A DNA stretch of 64,000 nt from Aromatoleum buckelii (GCF_012910785.2 NZ_WTVH02000010.1:1302001-1366000), one strand, 5' to 3'. Positions 54,446 through 62,697 are shown, counted from the first letter of the stretch. Notes: generated by a model not told the origin, from the sequence alone. A program made the numbers and translations.

Positions 54446-54844
54446 TCACGCGTCGTGCCCGGCGCTGCGGCGCTGCAGCGCTGCGCGGAAGTTGCAGTCA
54501 CGCTGCCACGCGCGACGCTCTTCGTTCGCGAATGCATACGCACGCGCTTCGTCGTCGTCGAAGGCTACGAGAGTTTCGAGGGTGCGCTGCAGGAATACGT
54601 GCTGTGGCAGCATCGTGCCGAAGAACAGCACCAGCTCGCCGCGCTGGATCAGCAGCGTCGGGAAGTTCTCGACGTCCAGGTCGCCGAGCCAGTCGGCGTC
54701 GTCCTCGATGTCGACCCAGTGGAACCCGGCCTGCGGCCACTCGCGCGCGAGGGCTTCGAAGCCGGCGCGATAGTCGCGGCAGGTGCCGCACCAGTCGGCA
54801 CACAGGCAGGCGACGAGGAGTTCGGGAAGCGGTTGGTCGTTCAT
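54446..54844 (-). CDS. Thioredoxin-like protein
   Basis: This 132-residue thioredoxin-fold protein has a redox motif W-C-G-T-C in LLVACLCADWCGTCRDYRAG, and a cis-Pro strand VENFPTLLIQRGELVLFFGT. An extra Cys lies two residues before the active site (CLCADWCGTC). There is no signal peptide, so it is cytoplasmic. The C-terminal 40 residues are charged and not part of the thioredoxin fold. Confidence 0.88.
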   Translation of the reverse strand: MNDQPLPELLVACLCADWCGTCRDYRAGFEALAREWPQAGFHWVDIEDDADWLGDLDVENFPTLLIQRGELVLFFGTMLPQHVFLQRTLETLVAFDDDEARAYAFANEERRAWQRDCNFRAALQRRSAGHDA

Positions 54845-54972
54845 CGGGAAGAGGGCCAGTCGATCATCGCGCGAGGGCGCGTACCGGCCGAGGCTAGCAT
54901 ATTCCGCGCACGCCGGCCGCCGTCATCGCGCAGACTTCACGGATGGCATCTCCGTGCGCAGCGGGCGGCCGA

Positions 54973-55884
54973 TCAGCGGTCCCAGTATGCCGGCGTACCG
55001 ATCTGCTCGCGGTAGAAGTCGACGAACGCACGCACTTTCAGCGGGATGTAACGGCTCGGCAGATAGACCGCGTAGATGTTGCTCGCCGAGCCACCGCGCG
55101 GTTCGTATTGCGGCAGCACCTGTCGCAGCGCCCCCGCCTGCAGGTCGCGCCACACGACGAAGCGCGGCAGCAGCGCGATGCCATGATGTGCGAGCGCCGC
55201 CTCGCGGATCGCTTCCCCGTTGTTGACGCGGAAGTCGCCGCTGACGGCGATTTTCACCTCGCCGTGTTCGTCCTGCAGATGCCACGCATCGTCATGGCCT
55301 TCGAAGGCGTACGAGAGGCAATTGTGGCTCGTGAGATCCGACGGATGGGCAGGTTCGCCCCTGCGCTCAAGATACTGCCGCGTCGCGCACACCACCCAGC
55401 GCAGCGGTGCGAGCGCACGGGCGATGACGCCCGGCGCCGGTGCCCGGGTGATGAGAATCGCCAAATCCATCCCTTCCTCGACGAGGTCCACCGGCCGGTC
55501 GGTGAACGTGAGATCGACCTTCAGATCGTGGTGGCGTGCGAGAAACGCGGGGATCGCCGGGGCAATGTGCAGATGGCCGAACGCGGCCGGGCACGACACG
55601 CGCAGCTGCCCGCGAGGTGCGGCGCGCAGCTGGCCGACGATCTGCTCGGCACTTTCCGCCTCGGCGAGCATGCGCGCGCAATGGACATAGAACGCTTCGC
55701 CGACTTCGGTGAGGCTCATCTGCCGCGTCGTGCGGTTCAGCAACCGAGCGCCGAGTGTCGCCTCGAGACGCGCAACCTGCTTGCTGACCGCGGACTTCGA
55801 CATGCCCAGACGCACGGCGGCGGCCGAAAAGCTCTTTGCTTCGACGACGCGGGCGAACACGGCCATGCTGACAAGATGTTCCAT
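54973..55884 (-). CDS. LysR-family transcriptional regulator
   Basis: This 303-residue regulator has an N-terminal winged HTH (MAVFARVVEAKSFSAAAVRL, GMSKSAVSKQVARLEATLGA, RLLNRTTRQMSLTEVG). A periplasmic-binding-like effector domain follows (PRGQLRVSCPAAFGHLHIAP, GMDLAILITR). It belongs to the CrgA/DsdC-like broad group, but the inducer is unknown. It is divergent from the DGC-domain gene, and an 8-base palindrome just upstream of its start is a likely operator. Confidence 0.92.
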   Translation of the reverse strand: MEHLVSMAVFARVVEAKSFSAAAVRLGMSKSAVSKQVARLEATLGARLLNRTTRQMSLTEVGEAFYVHCARMLAEAESAEQIVGQLRAAPRGQLRVSCPAAFGHLHIAPAIPAFLARHHDLKVDLTFTDRPVDLVEEGMDLAILITRAPAPGVIARALAPLRWVVCATRQYLERRGEPAHPSDLTSHNCLSYAFEGHDDAWHLQDEHGEVKIAVSGDFRVNNGEAIREAALAHHGIALLPRFVVWRDLQAGALRQVLPQYEPRGGSASNIYAVYLPSRYIPLKVRAFVDFYREQIGTPAYWDR

Positions 55885-55887
55885 GGG

Positions 55888-55916
55888 AAGATTGTAGCGC
55901 CAGTGGAAACAATCTT
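55888..55916 (-). promoter_or_regulatory. LysR-type operator candidate
   Basis: AAGATTGT (55888-55895) and ACAATCTT (55909-55916) form a perfect inverted repeat 13 bases apart, three bases before the lysR start codon on the minus strand. Its position suits autorepression and control of the divergent gene at 55998. Confidence 0.55.
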
Positions 55917-55997
55917 GTTCTGCTTCAGTGAATTGTGCTTTTCGGCCAGAGGGTTACACTCGATTCGTCGTCATTGCAGAGTTTCAGGAGTATTCCC

Positions 55998-56417
55998 ATG
56001 AGCCGTCGCGATCCGCATCTTCCGCTCGTTTATTCATGTTCGGGCTGCTCGAGCGCAGCCCAGATGGCGAACTACATCGCCGTCAAGCTGGACCGGCGCG
56101 ACGAGGCCGAAATGTCGTGCATCGCCGGCGTCGGCGGGGATGTCGGGCCGCTGGTCCGCACCGCCCGCTCGGGTCGCCCGATCCTCGCGCTCGACGGCTG
56201 CGCGCTGCAATGCGTGAAGAACAGCCTCGCGCAGCGCGGCGTCGTGCCGACGCGCCACGTGCTGCTTCACGAGCACGGCGTGAAAAAGCGCTATCGCAGC
56301 GATTTCGACGTCGAGGAAGCCGACCGGGTGCTGGCGCAGGCGATTCACATCGTCCGCGACATGCGTGCCGAGCTCGAGTCGGCCGACGCGCAGCCGGCGG
56401 ACCCGCTCGCCGCGTAA
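55998..56417 (+). CDS. DGC-domain putative zinc-binding protein
   Basis: This 139-residue protein has the DGC-domain Cys pattern: LPLVYSCSGCSSAAQMANYI (Cys14, Cys17), DEAEMSCIAGVGGD, and the name-giving ILALDGCALQCVKNSLAQRG. These Cys residues are thought to bind zinc. The cellular role is unknown. The ATG at 55998 follows CAGGAGT. It is divergent from the LysR gene, which may control it. Confidence 0.82.
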   Translation: MSRRDPHLPLVYSCSGCSSAAQMANYIAVKLDRRDEAEMSCIAGVGGDVGPLVRTARSGRPILALDGCALQCVKNSLAQRGVVPTRHVLLHEHGVKKRYRSDFDVEEADRVLAQAIHIVRDMRAELESADAQPADPLAA

Positions 56418-56480
56418 CATGAACCCGCGGCAGCCGTCCCGCCGGGTGCGGGGAAGGCGGCCGCATCGAGGAAGAGCGCG

Positions 56481-57248
56481 ATGAAAATACAGATCCTGTC
56501 CGACCTGCATCTGAACGTTGCCGAAATGGCGCCGCCGCTCACCGATGCCGACATCGTGATCCTCGCGGGCGACATCGCACGCCCGGAGCGGGCGATCGCG
56601 TGGGCGCGGCAATTTCCGCAGCCGGTCGTCTATATCCCCGGCAACCACGAGTACTACGGCGGTAGCCTGTCGGGCGTCGGGCAAAAGCTGCGGGCCGCGG
56701 CCGAAGGGAGCAACGTCCGCATCCTCGACTGCAGCGGCGGGGTGTTCGGCCGAGTGCGCATTCTCGGCTGCACCCTGTGGAGCGATTTCCGGCTGTTCGC
56801 GGAGGCCGAACGGCAGCAGCAATCGAGAGCCGAAGCGACGCGGCTGATGTACGATTTTTCGCGCGTCCGCATCGATGACGACGCGCCCGATCTGTTCACG
56901 CCGGCACTGTCCGCGGAGCTGTTCGATCGCGCGTCCGCGTGGCTGCGCACCACGCTGCAGGCGCCCCACGACGGAACGACCGTCGTCGTCACCCATCACG
57001 CGCCGTGCACGCGCAGCGTGCACCCCAAATACGCCGATTCGCCGATCACGCCGGCGTTCGTCTCCGATCTCGACGAACTCGTCGCCGCCTCGGGCGCGGC
57101 GCTGTGGATCCACGGTCATGTCCATGATTCGCACGACTACCGCATCGGTGTGACGCGCGTGCTGTGCAACCCGCGTGGCTACGGCAAGGACGGCGTGAAC
57201 GAGAACCCGCGGTTCGATCCGGCGCTGACGGTGATCGTCGACGGGTGA
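56481..57248 (+). CDS. Calcineurin-like metallophosphoesterase
   Basis: This 255-residue protein contains the full metallophosphoesterase set: MKIQILSDLHLNVAEM (D-x-H), VILAGDIARPER (G-D), VYIPGNHEYYGGSL (G-N-H-E), VVVTHHAPCTRSVHP (H) and ALWIHGHVHDSHDYRI (G-H-x-H). No signal peptide is seen. The substrate is not predictable. GAGGAAGAGCGCG precedes the ATG. Confidence 0.9.
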   Translation: MKIQILSDLHLNVAEMAPPLTDADIVILAGDIARPERAIAWARQFPQPVVYIPGNHEYYGGSLSGVGQKLRAAAEGSNVRILDCSGGVFGRVRILGCTLWSDFRLFAEAERQQQSRAEATRLMYDFSRVRIDDDAPDLFTPALSAELFDRASAWLRTTLQAPHDGTTVVVTHHAPCTRSVHPKYADSPITPAFVSDLDELVAASGAALWIHGHVHDSHDYRIGVTRVLCNPRGYGKDGVNENPRFDPALTVIVDG

Positions 57249-57356
57249 CTCTGCCCACCGTTCGGCGACTCGCAGTTCAGCAGGAATTCCGTCACGGGTT
57301 TTCCGGGCAGGACACCCGCGCCGGCCTCCATGGGAAGTCGGCCGCTGCCCGAAAGC

Positions 57357-57971
57357 TTATGCCGACGAAGGACGGATGCGGAACACCTCCGGATCGTTGC
57401 CGTGATCGAGCAGGATGCGGCGCACGCGGTCCTGCCACAATAAGCCGAACTGCCGCTGCTCGTCCGCATCCGCTTCGCCCATCAAGCAGCGCGCCATTAG
57501 CGACGGCATCGCCGGATCGGCCGGAACCGTCGACAGGTCTGCTTCGGCGTCGACAGCCGCGCCGGTGTCGAGGCGCGTGAAACGCAGTGCGAGCGGCAGG
57601 TCGACGGCGAACTGCTGCAGCCCGCGACGTACATGGCGCCCGGCGAGGCCCTTGAAACCGCCGTCCTGCGCCGCACCGCTCAGCAGCGTCACGACGCTCG
57701 CGATCACGCCGGTGACGCCGTCTTCGAGGCGGTTGCGGAACTCGACGCGCACTCCGCCGCGTTCGGGTAGTCCGTCGGGGTACAGCGCAGTGAGCGCATG
57801 GCGGGTGAGGAGATAGGCCGAGCCGACCGTCGGGCACGAGTGCCCGGCGAGCTTCACGGCGTCCTCGTAACCGTATTCGATGACGCCGTCTTCGGCAGCG
57901 CCGAGGAAAGCGGCCAGCGCGTCGCGCACCTTGAGTCGCGGCACGGCGCGGTAAAAATCGGGGAATTGCAT
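57357..57971 (-). CDS. FmdE-like (Cys-containing) hypothetical protein
   Basis: This 204-residue protein contains LAGHSCPTVGSAYLLTRHAL, LYPDGLPERGGVRVEFRN and EDGVTGVIASVVTLLSG. This resembles the FmdE domain (GHxCPG...), which in methanogens is linked to molybdenum formylmethanofuran dehydrogenase and in bacteria has no fixed role. The start MQFPDFYRAVPRLKVRDALA at 57971 is favoured over a longer frame. It may form an operon with the cupin and SDR genes on the same strand, 91 bases upstream. Confidence 0.6.
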   Translation of the reverse strand: MQFPDFYRAVPRLKVRDALAAFLGAAEDGVIEYGYEDAVKLAGHSCPTVGSAYLLTRHALTALYPDGLPERGGVRVEFRNRLEDGVTGVIASVVTLLSGAAQDGGFKGLAGRHVRRGLQQFAVDLPLALRFTRLDTGAAVDAEADLSTVPADPAMPSLMARCLMGEADADEQRQFGLLWQDRVRRILLDHGNDPEVFRIRPSSA

Positions 57972-58062
57972 TGCTGCTCCAGGGAATCGTGGGTTCGAGA
58001 AAAATGGCGTCGGCGGCACGGCTCGGCCGGCCGCCGACGGGTGGGGCATCATGGGTGGCGCG

Positions 58063-58395
58063 TCAAGCGCGATGCAGCAGCATCGTGATCAGCAGCGAGG
58101 CGTCCTCGAGCGCGGTCACCGCGTGTGGCTCGGCATCGGCGAGATAGACCAGCGTGCCGGGGGTGAGCGTTTGCGCCTGGCCGTGCGCGTCGAGTTCGAC
58201 GACACCTTCGAGGCACTGGATCGTGATAAGGCCGGCGGCCCGGTGTTCCTGCGTCGACTTGCCGGCGGGCAGCACCAGCCGGAAGACCTCGAAGTGCTCG
58301 GCCCTGATGAGCGTCGACGAGACCGTGTCGCGGACGCGTTCGCCGAGGGGCGCGATGTCGATCAGTTCGCCGGAAGCGGCGTGCGGAATTGCCAT
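58063..58395 (-). CDS. Small cupin-domain protein
   Basis: This 110-residue single-cupin protein contains EHFEVFRLVLPAGKSTQEHR, ITIQCLEGVVELDAHGQAQT and TLVYLADAEPHAVTALEDAS, the two short cupin motifs (G-x-x-x-x-x-H and P-x-x-x-H). A metal site is possible through His residues. It lies eight bases after the SDR gene and is probably cotranscribed with it. Confidence 0.8.
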   Translation of the reverse strand: MAIPHAASGELIDIAPLGERVRDTVSSTLIRAEHFEVFRLVLPAGKSTQEHRAAGLITIQCLEGVVELDAHGQAQTLTPGTLVYLADAEPHAVTALEDASLLITMLLHRA

Positions 58396-58403
58396 GACGT
58401 CTC

Positions 58404-59156
58404 CTAACCGATGGTGTAGCCGCCGTCGACGACAATGTCCTGGCCGTAGATGTTCTTCGCGCCGTCCGACGCGAGGAACACCGAGGTCTCGGCAATGTCC
58501 TCCGGCTTGCCGAACTCGCCCGTCATCAGTCGCGAGTTGATCTGCCCGGCGACTGCGCCGAGCACGTCCGGCGGCAGGCCGACGGTGCCCCACAGCGGCG
58601 TGGCGATCGGTCCCGGCGCGATCGAGTTGACGCGTATCCCTTTCGGCGCCAGCTCCGCCGCGAGCGTCTGGGCGAACGATTTCAGCGCTGCCTTGCTCGC
58701 GCTGTAGATCGCGAGGCCGGGGAAACCGACCTGCGTCAGGAAAGTGGTGATGAACTGCACCGAACCGCCGCGGCGGGTATGCGGCAGGAAGAGGCGCACT
58801 GTTTCGGCTGCGGCGAAGAGGTTCACCGAGAACTGCGTCTCGAACGCTTCGCGCGTGCTGTTCTCGAACGACACGACCCGGGCGATGCCGGCGTTCGGCA
58901 CGACGATATCGACGCCGCCGAACGCCTTGAGCGTCTCGTCGACGAGGCGCTGCAGGTCCTCGGCGCACGTGGCGTCACCGTTGACGGTGACGACTTTCCC
59001 CGGGTGCGCGGCCGCGAGCGCGTCGAGCGCATCGGTGTTGCGGCCGAACGCGGCCACTTTCGCCCCTTCGGCGACGTAGCGCTCGACGATCGCGCGACCA
59101 ATGCCGCTGCTCGCCCCGGTCACGACCGCGACCTTGTCTTCCAGACGTCCTTTCAT
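58404..59156 (-). CDS. Short-chain dehydrogenase/reductase
   Basis: This 250-residue classical SDR has cofactor motif VAVVTGASSGIGRAIVERYV, VPNAGIARV, the catalytic Tyr-Lys in AIYSASKAALKSFAQTLAAE, and IRVNSIAPGPIATPL. The final VFLASDGAKNIYGQDIVVDG and GYTIG are typical of 3-oxoacyl-ACP-reductase-like enzymes. The substrate is unknown. The ATG at 59156 is chosen because the frame to 59228 adds non-family residues. It is the first gene of the SDR-cupin pair, divergent from the sugar dehydrogenase. Confidence 0.9.
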   Translation of the reverse strand: MKGRLEDKVAVVTGASSGIGRAIVERYVAEGAKVAAFGRNTDALDALAAAHPGKVVTVNGDATCAEDLQRLVDETLKAFGGVDIVVPNAGIARVVSFENSTREAFETQFSVNLFAAAETVRLFLPHTRRGGSVQFITTFLTQVGFPGLAIYSASKAALKSFAQTLAAELAPKGIRVNSIAPGPIATPLWGTVGLPPDVLGAVAGQINSRLMTGEFGKPEDIAETSVFLASDGAKNIYGQDIVVDGGYTIG

Positions 59157-59450
59157 GTTCGCATCCTCACCGGTTTTTCCGCCTTTGTGGAGTTGGGCAA
59201 GCATCACTGTCCGCGCTGCTGCCCTCATTGATATGCATCAATCGTCGCCATCCGACTGTTGCTTCGATCAAATAACATGACAAGTACGCGCCCGTCGCGT
59301 TCCCACCGCCACGGCGATCGGACCGCCGCGTACGCACGGATTTCTGAACTCGCCCGAGCTCGACGATGTCATTTATCGAGCCAGCGCCCTTTCCGATCCG
59401 ATGGAAACCCCCACGCGGGGCGTTGTCCGGCCAGCCACGAGGAGAATCCG

Positions 59451-60608
59451 ATGCTTCCGATCCGTCGCCTGCTCGTCATTTCCGCGTCCGTGTCGTCGTT
59501 CGTCGCGTTCGTCGGCCTCGCGGCGAACTTCCATGCCGCGCTGGCGCAGGAAACTGTCCGCAGCGAAGCCGGACCGGTGAAAATCGTCGAGGTTGCGCGC
59601 GGGCTGGAGCTCCCGTGGAGCCTGGCGTTCCTGCCAGACGGCCGGATGCTCGTGACGGAGCGGCCCGGGCGCATGCGCGTCGTATCCCCGGACGGCAAGC
59701 TGTCGGCGCCGCTGAAGAACGTGCCCGAAGTCCAGGCCGGCGGGCAGGGCGGCCTGCTCGATGTCGTGCTGAGTCCGCGCTTCGCCGACGACCGCACGAT
59801 CTTCTTCTCGTACGCCGAACCGACGCGGCGCGCGGCCCGTACCGCGGTAGCCCGTGCCGAGCTCGATGTCGAAGGTCTGAGCCTTTCCCGGGTGAAAGTG
59901 ATCTTTGCGCAGAACGACGACCCTTCGGGGCGCAATCACTGGGGGTCGCGGCTGGTGTTCGACCGCGACGGGCTGCTCTACGTCACGCTCGGCGAACGCT
60001 TTTCGTATCGCGACAAGGCGCAGGATCTCGACAGCCATCTCGGCAAGATCGTACGCATCCGGCCCGATGGCAGCGTGCCGCCAGACAACCCTTTCGTTGG
60101 CAAGCCGGGCGCGCAGCCCGAGATCTGGTCGTACGGCCATCGCAACGTGCAGGGCGCGGCACTGCATCCGGAAACCGGCGTGCTGTGGGCGCACGAGCAT
60201 GGTCCGCAGGGCGGCGACGAAGTGAACGTCATCCAGCCGGGACGCAACTACGGCTGGCCGGTGATCACTTATGGCCGCAACTACGGTACCGGCACGAAGA
60301 TCGGCGAAGGCAGCGAGCGTGCCGACATCGAACCTCCGGTGCATTACTGGATCCCGTCGATCGCGCCGTCGGGGATGGCCTTTTACACCGGGGACGCTTT
60401 TCCCGCGTGGAAAGGGAGTCTGTTCGTCGGCGCCCTGCGCGCGCAGCTGTTGGCACGACTGGAATTGGACGGCGCTCGCATCACGCACGAGGAACGCTTG
60501 CTGACCGGACTGGGCAAGCGCATCCGGGACGTGCGGCAGGGGCCGGACGGTAAGCTATATCTGCTCGACGAAAGCGACGGACGGATTCTTCGGCTCGATC
60601 CGGGCTGA
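59451..60608 (+). CDS. PQQ-dependent sugar dehydrogenase (Gdh/sorbosone dehydrogenase family)
   Basis: This 385-residue exported beta-propeller has a signal peptide (MLPIRRLLVISASVSSFVAF, ending AALA near residue 32). Family motifs are LELPWSLAFLPDGRMLVTER, GGQGGLLDVVLSPRFADDRT, RNHWGSRLVFDRDGLLYVTL, WSYGHRNVQGAALHPETGVL and GRNYGWPVITYGRNY. The His of RNHWG is the catalytic base position in soluble glucose dehydrogenase. It would oxidise a sugar in the periplasm with PQQ; the substrate is unknown. A GAGGAGAA site precedes the ATG. Confidence 0.9.
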   Translation: MLPIRRLLVISASVSSFVAFVGLAANFHAALAQETVRSEAGPVKIVEVARGLELPWSLAFLPDGRMLVTERPGRMRVVSPDGKLSAPLKNVPEVQAGGQGGLLDVVLSPRFADDRTIFFSYAEPTRRAARTAVARAELDVEGLSLSRVKVIFAQNDDPSGRNHWGSRLVFDRDGLLYVTLGERFSYRDKAQDLDSHLGKIVRIRPDGSVPPDNPFVGKPGAQPEIWSYGHRNVQGAALHPETGVLWAHEHGPQGGDEVNVIQPGRNYGWPVITYGRNYGTGTKIGEGSERADIEPPVHYWIPSIAPSGMAFYTGDAFPAWKGSLFVGALRAQLLARLELDGARITHEERLLTGLGKRIRDVRQGPDGKLYLLDESDGRILRLDPG

Positions 60609-60614
60609 CCCCGC

Positions 60615-60657
60615 TTGATATCACTTTGATGTTGCAAACACATCAAAGTGATATCAA
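60615..60657 (+). promoter_or_regulatory. Operator palindrome of the RES-Xre operon
   Basis: TTGATATCACTTTGATGT (60615-60632) and its exact complement at 60640-60657 form an 18-base perfect inverted repeat around seven bases. TTGCAA (60632-60637) and CAAAAT (60655-60660), 17 bases apart, could be the -35 and -10, so a repressor bound here would block RNA polymerase. The antitoxin starts at 60693. Confidence 0.75.
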
Positions 60658-60692
60658 AATGAGCTTACGCACCTTGTTGAGGATCACCAGCC

Positions 60693-61052
60693 ATGAGCGT
60701 TGCCACCCTTCGCAAACCTGATGCGACGCAGGTCGTCACCAAGGCCCTGCTCAACGCCGGCAAGGAAATGGGGCTGACGCAGGCGGCGGTGGGCGTGGTC
60801 ATCGGCAAGGACCGGACCGCGATCAGCCGCAACGGCGTCGACCCCGACAGCAAGGCCGGAGAACTCGCGCTGCTGCTGATCCGGGCGTATCGCGCGCTGT
60901 TCGCGCTCGTCGGCGGCGACGCCGCGCAGATGAAGCACTGGATGCACACCGACAACCTCCACGTCGGCGGCATCCCGGCCGAGCAGATTCGCACCGTCCA
61001 GGGTTTGCTGCGCGTCGTCGAATACCTCGACGCGATCCGCGGCCGGCTGTGA
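60693..61052 (+). CDS. Xre/MbcA/ParS-type (DUF2384) antitoxin
   Basis: This 119-residue protein has a short HTH (MGLTQAAVGVVIGKDRTAIS) followed by the toxin-binding DUF2384 domain: LLLIRAYRALFALVGGDAAQ, MKHWMHTDNLHVGGIPAEQI and GLLRVVEYLDAIRGRL. The last segment fits into the RES toxin active site in known complexes. It overlaps the toxin gene by four bases and probably represses through the palindrome at 60615-60657. Confidence 0.88.
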   Translation: MSVATLRKPDATQVVTKALLNAGKEMGLTQAAVGVVIGKDRTAISRNGVDPDSKAGELALLLIRAYRALFALVGGDAAQMKHWMHTDNLHVGGIPAEQIRTVQGLLRVVEYLDAIRGRL

Positions 61053-61801
61053 CGGACATCTGGGCGGCGGTCGGTGCAGAGGCGCCGGTCGTCGAGCTCG
61101 CCGGCGACTTCGTGCGGCTCGTCGAGAGCCAGGAGCAGATCGCGACGAACCGCCTCGTCGATACGCTCGAGGAACAGGCGCTCCTCGAATCCCTGCTGGA
61201 AAGCTCGAAGCCCCCGCTGCCGCAAGCGGCCCGCGGCCTGCACTACCTGCTCGCGACCCCGTTCCGTTATCCGCCGCTGCGTCACGGCTCGCGTTTCGGC
61301 GGGCACTTCGAGCCGGGCCTGTTCTACGCGGCGTTCGACACGGCAACGGTGCTGGCCGAATCGGCCTATTACCGCTTCGTCTTCTGGCATGGCATGGCGG
61401 TCGCGCCGGCGTCGCCGCTGGCGTCCCAGCACACGCTGTTCGGCGCGCCGTGGCGCTGCGCCCGCGGCGTGCAACTGCAGTCCCCGCCGTTCGACCACTG
61501 GCGCGAGCAGCTCACCGACCGCGTGGATTACACCGCGACCCAGCGACTCGGCACGGCGATGCGGCAAGCCGGCGTCGAAGCTTTCGAATACGTCTCGGCG
61601 CGCGACCCCGCCGGCGGCCTCAACGTCGCGCTATTCACCCCGATGGCGCTGGCCGCCCGGCGGCCGGACTTCATGCAGGCGTGGCTCGCCGAGACGGATG
61701 CCGACGAGGTGCGCTTCTACTGCCAGGAAGAGCGGCTCGTGCATCGCTTCCCGCTCGGGCAGTTCCTCGTCGCGGGCGGGCTGCCGATGCCGGCGGTATA
61801 G
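61049..61801 (+). CDS. RES-domain toxin (NAD+-degrading family)
   Basis: This 250-residue protein contains the RES core: FRYPPLRHGSRFGGHFEPGL followed by FYAAFDTATVLAESAYYRF, giving the Arg, Tyr and Glu/Ser positions of the family. ARDPAGGLNVALFTPMALAA follows near the C-terminus. Known RES toxins deplete cellular NAD+. It starts with GTG overlapping its antitoxin and is intact. Its last 138 bases are repeated at 62491-62628. Confidence 0.88.
   Translation: MTDIWAAVGAEAPVVELAGDFVRLVESQEQIATNRLVDTLEEQALLESLLESSKPPLPQAARGLHYLLATPFRYPPLRHGSRFGGHFEPGLFYAAFDTATVLAESAYYRFVFWHGMAVAPASPLASQHTLFGAPWRCARGVQLQSPPFDHWREQLTDRVDYTATQRLGTAMRQAGVEAFEYVSARDPAGGLNVALFTPMALAARRPDFMQAWLAETDADEVRFYCQEERLVHRFPLGQFLVAGGLPMPAV
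61664..61801 (+). repeat. Direct repeat copy A (3' end of the RES gene)
   Basis: The last 138 bases of the RES gene, from CCGGACTTCATGCAGG to the TAG, recur at 62491-62628 with 12 mismatches (about 91% identity). The two copies bracket the YefM-YoeB-like pair. Confidence 0.85.
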
Positions 61802-61913
61802 CGTTTGAATTGAGCGGCCGGGGCGACTTTTCGCGTAGGTTCGCTCGAATGATGGGTGGGCTGTCGCAGGCTAGCCACTTGACAGGGCCGGTGGAATGGC
61901 TGGGTTGGGCCGC

Positions 61914-62180
61914 TCATTCGTAGTGCGTCCACATGCGCAGAACGCGAACCGTTTTCTCGTTGGCAAAGACTTCGTACACGATGCGGTGTTGAATATTGAT
62001 GCGACGAGAGTATGCGCCGGCAAGATCACCGACCAATTTTTCAAAGGGAGGTGGATTTTTAAATGGGTCGTCAACAAGAATCGCGAGCAGTTCTAGCGCC
62101 TTTGGTTTAAGACCGCTTGCAGCAAGTTTCTTTGCGTCCTTCAGTGCTTGCCTGGCATAAACGACTTCCCAACTTACCAC
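61914..62180 (-). CDS. Txe/YoeB-family mRNA endonuclease toxin
   Basis: This 88-residue RelE-fold toxin reads WEVVYARQALKDAKKLAASG, PPFEKLVGDLAGAYSRRINI and QHRIVYEVFANEKTVRVLRM, ending WTHYE. The Glu of FEKL, the Arg of QHRIVYEV and the terminal His-Tyr match the catalytic set of YoeB, which cuts mRNA at the ribosome. It overlaps its antitoxin by seven bases and looks intact. Antitoxin first, toxin second is the normal order. Confidence 0.9.
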   Translation of the reverse strand: MVSWEVVYARQALKDAKKLAASGLKPKALELLAILVDDPFKNPPPFEKLVGDLAGAYSRRINIQHRIVYEVFANEKTVRVLRMWTHYE

Positions 62181-62416
62181 TTAAGCTCCTTCGAGCTTTT
62201 TGCGAGAGGTTCGGCCATGCCAGCCTTGATGGACCCACGCATGCCAGGTACGGCTAGCAGGTACAGAGTTTCCTGAATCGCGCTCCAGTCTTCTGCGGAG
62301 AGAAGCACGGCACTGTTGCGTTTTCCGGTAATGATGATTGGCTCATGAGACTCAACTGTTTGATCAATGAGCCGGTAAAGATTTGCCCGGGCTTCGCTGG
62401 CGGTAAGTGTGTTCAT
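62174..62416 (-). CDS. Phd/YefM-family antitoxin
   Basis: This 80-residue protein starts MNTLTASEARANLYRLIDQT and continues EPIIITGKRNSAVLLSAEDW, the DNA-binding fold of YefM. The C-terminal tail (MAEPLAKSSKELKW) binds and blocks YoeB. GGAGGT eight bases before the ATG at 62416 fixes the start. A palindrome at 62444-62459 is the likely operator. Confidence 0.9.
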   Translation of the reverse strand: MNTLTASEARANLYRLIDQTVESHEPIIITGKRNSAVLLSAEDWSAIQETLYLLAVPGMRGSIKAGMAEPLAKSSKELKW

Positions 62417-62443
62417 TTCGCGCACCTCCAAAGAGGCTTTATG

Positions 62444-62459
62444 GTACGCGATGGCGTAC
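62444..62459 (-). promoter_or_regulatory. Operator candidate of yefM-yoeB-like operon
   Basis: GTACGC-GATG-GCGTAC is a perfect six-base inverted repeat 28 bases upstream of the antitoxin start on the minus strand. Its GTAC-containing arms resemble the core that YefM-YoeB recognises (TGTACA). Confidence 0.5.
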
Positions 62460-62490
62460 GTGTGTCAAGTGACTCTGACCTGCCTGGCGA

Positions 62491-62628
62491 CCGGACTTCA
62501 TGCAGGCATGGCTCGCGGAAACGGACGCCGCCGAAGTGCGCTTCTACTGCCACGAAGAGTGGTTCGTGCATCGCTTCCCGCTCGGACACTTCCTCGTCGC
62601 GGGCGGGCTGCCGATGCTGGCGGTATAG
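62491..62628 (+). pseudogene. Duplicated 3' end of a RES-domain gene (direct repeat copy B)
   Basis: This stretch encodes RPDFMQAWLAETDAAEVRFY and onward to GGLPMLAV and TAG, matching the last 45 codons of the RES gene at 61049-61801. It has 12 base differences, about half changing an amino acid. There is no start or upstream part. It is a diverged copy, not a sequence-perfect duplication. Confidence 0.8.
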
Positions 62629-62697
62629 CGTGGATTTTCAGCCGTCGGCAAAGAGCGTAGCAGTTTGACGGTCAGCTACAAGCGTTTGTTAGGTTTC

